The position numbers and the translations under genes were made by a program. A model generated the notes under the pieces. The model was not told the origin of the DNA and did not search any database. It was given only the letters and a program-made list of their open reading frames with translations. From Dysidea avara (Eukaryota; Porifera; Demospongiae; Dictyoceratida; Dysideidae), in the NCBI RefSeq assembly GCF_963678975.1, contig NC_089278.1:11869479-11933478 (forward strand): a stretch of 64,000 nucleotides of DNA, given 5' to 3'. Shown piece after piece: positions 63,697 through 64,000 of this stretch. Within the stretch, counting starts at the first letter, position 1. Every line of letters begins with the position of its first letter.

Positions 63697-64000
63697 AATA
63701 GAATCTCAGATGCCACTCTCACAGATACAGCTAGTCACAGCATCTGGAGACAAGTTGCCAATTCATGACTGTCTTAAGGTTACAATTAAGGTGCAAGGGG
63801 AGAAATTCACACATGACTTCTTGGTGGTTGACAAGCTGATAACCCCAGTCATCCTAGGAATAGACTTCCTGCAGAAACATCAATTAACTCTTAATTTCAG
63901 TCGTACCCCTGTTGTGATGACCAAGAACACTCATACTGCTGCAGCAACTGAAGTGTCAGTTGTCCTCAGACCAATTTGGGCTGCACACCAGCAAATACGT
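63455..64000 (+). mobile_element. Protease and start of pol of the second Ty3/gypsy element, cut by window end
   Basis: In the frame next to gag: GHIQKECPQQGNG, then an aspartic protease with MMLDSGSAVSLVRQD at about 63637, then PVILGIDFLQKH. The frame stays open to the last base. Reverse transcriptase and integrase would lie beyond the window. It shares gag style with 55244-58089 but is less decayed. Confidence 0.78.

Overview
The window looks like nuclear DNA of an early-branching metazoan, most likely a demosponge. It is AT-rich, with spliced genes that have short introns and canonical GT/AG borders, clear animal orthologues (TSG101, TBC1D15/17, cortactin) and several multi-domain genes typical of sponge genomes (NHR, BTB-BACK, TKL-like kinase fold). 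The species call is inference. All gene models below were built by eye from splice sites, reading phase and family motifs, with no transcript or database support.

Layout. 1-2543 (-): a gene with two Neuralized homology repeats (NHR), truncated by the window start. 3493-7058 (-): a related gene whose NHR exons splice in phase to an exon encoding a degenerate kinase domain, giving a predicted NHR-pseudokinase protein. 7315-15189 (-): a complete 11-exon TSG101 (ESCRT-I). 15323-22886 (+): a complete 14-exon TBC1D15/17-type Rab GAP. TSG101 and the GAP are divergent, with only 133 bp between start codons. 24832-26088 (-): a BTB-BACK protein lacking an identified first exon. 28738-35489: a 6.75 kb P-element-like transposon with a broken transposase, a 33-bp minisatellite, an opposite-strand second ORF and five smaller elements inserted in it, one of them nested in another. 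36897-41470: a run of palindromic and short inverted-repeat elements with readable target duplications. 41699-42526 (-): a broken secreted-protein gene. 45040-60722 (-): the 3' part of a cortactin gene (last repeat, coiled coil, tyrosine-rich linker, SH3) with a 9 kb intron holding a decayed Ty3/gypsy retrotransposon. 62692-64000 (+): gag and protease of a second Ty3/gypsy element, cut by the window end.

How genes relate. TSG101 and the TBC1D15/17-like GAP both act on late endosomes and multivesicular bodies, so sharing one short promoter may be meaningful. The two NHR genes share first-exon size, a Met-Gly-Asn start and the same intron phases, so they are tandem duplicates whose 3' halves diverged: one gained or kept a second NHR, the other a pseudokinase.

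The strongest less expected observations are the NHR-pseudokinase architecture, a set of transposons sharing a CATAGATA...GGATTGGAA terminal signature with 7-bp target duplications, and the nested transposon stack at 28.7-35.5 kb.
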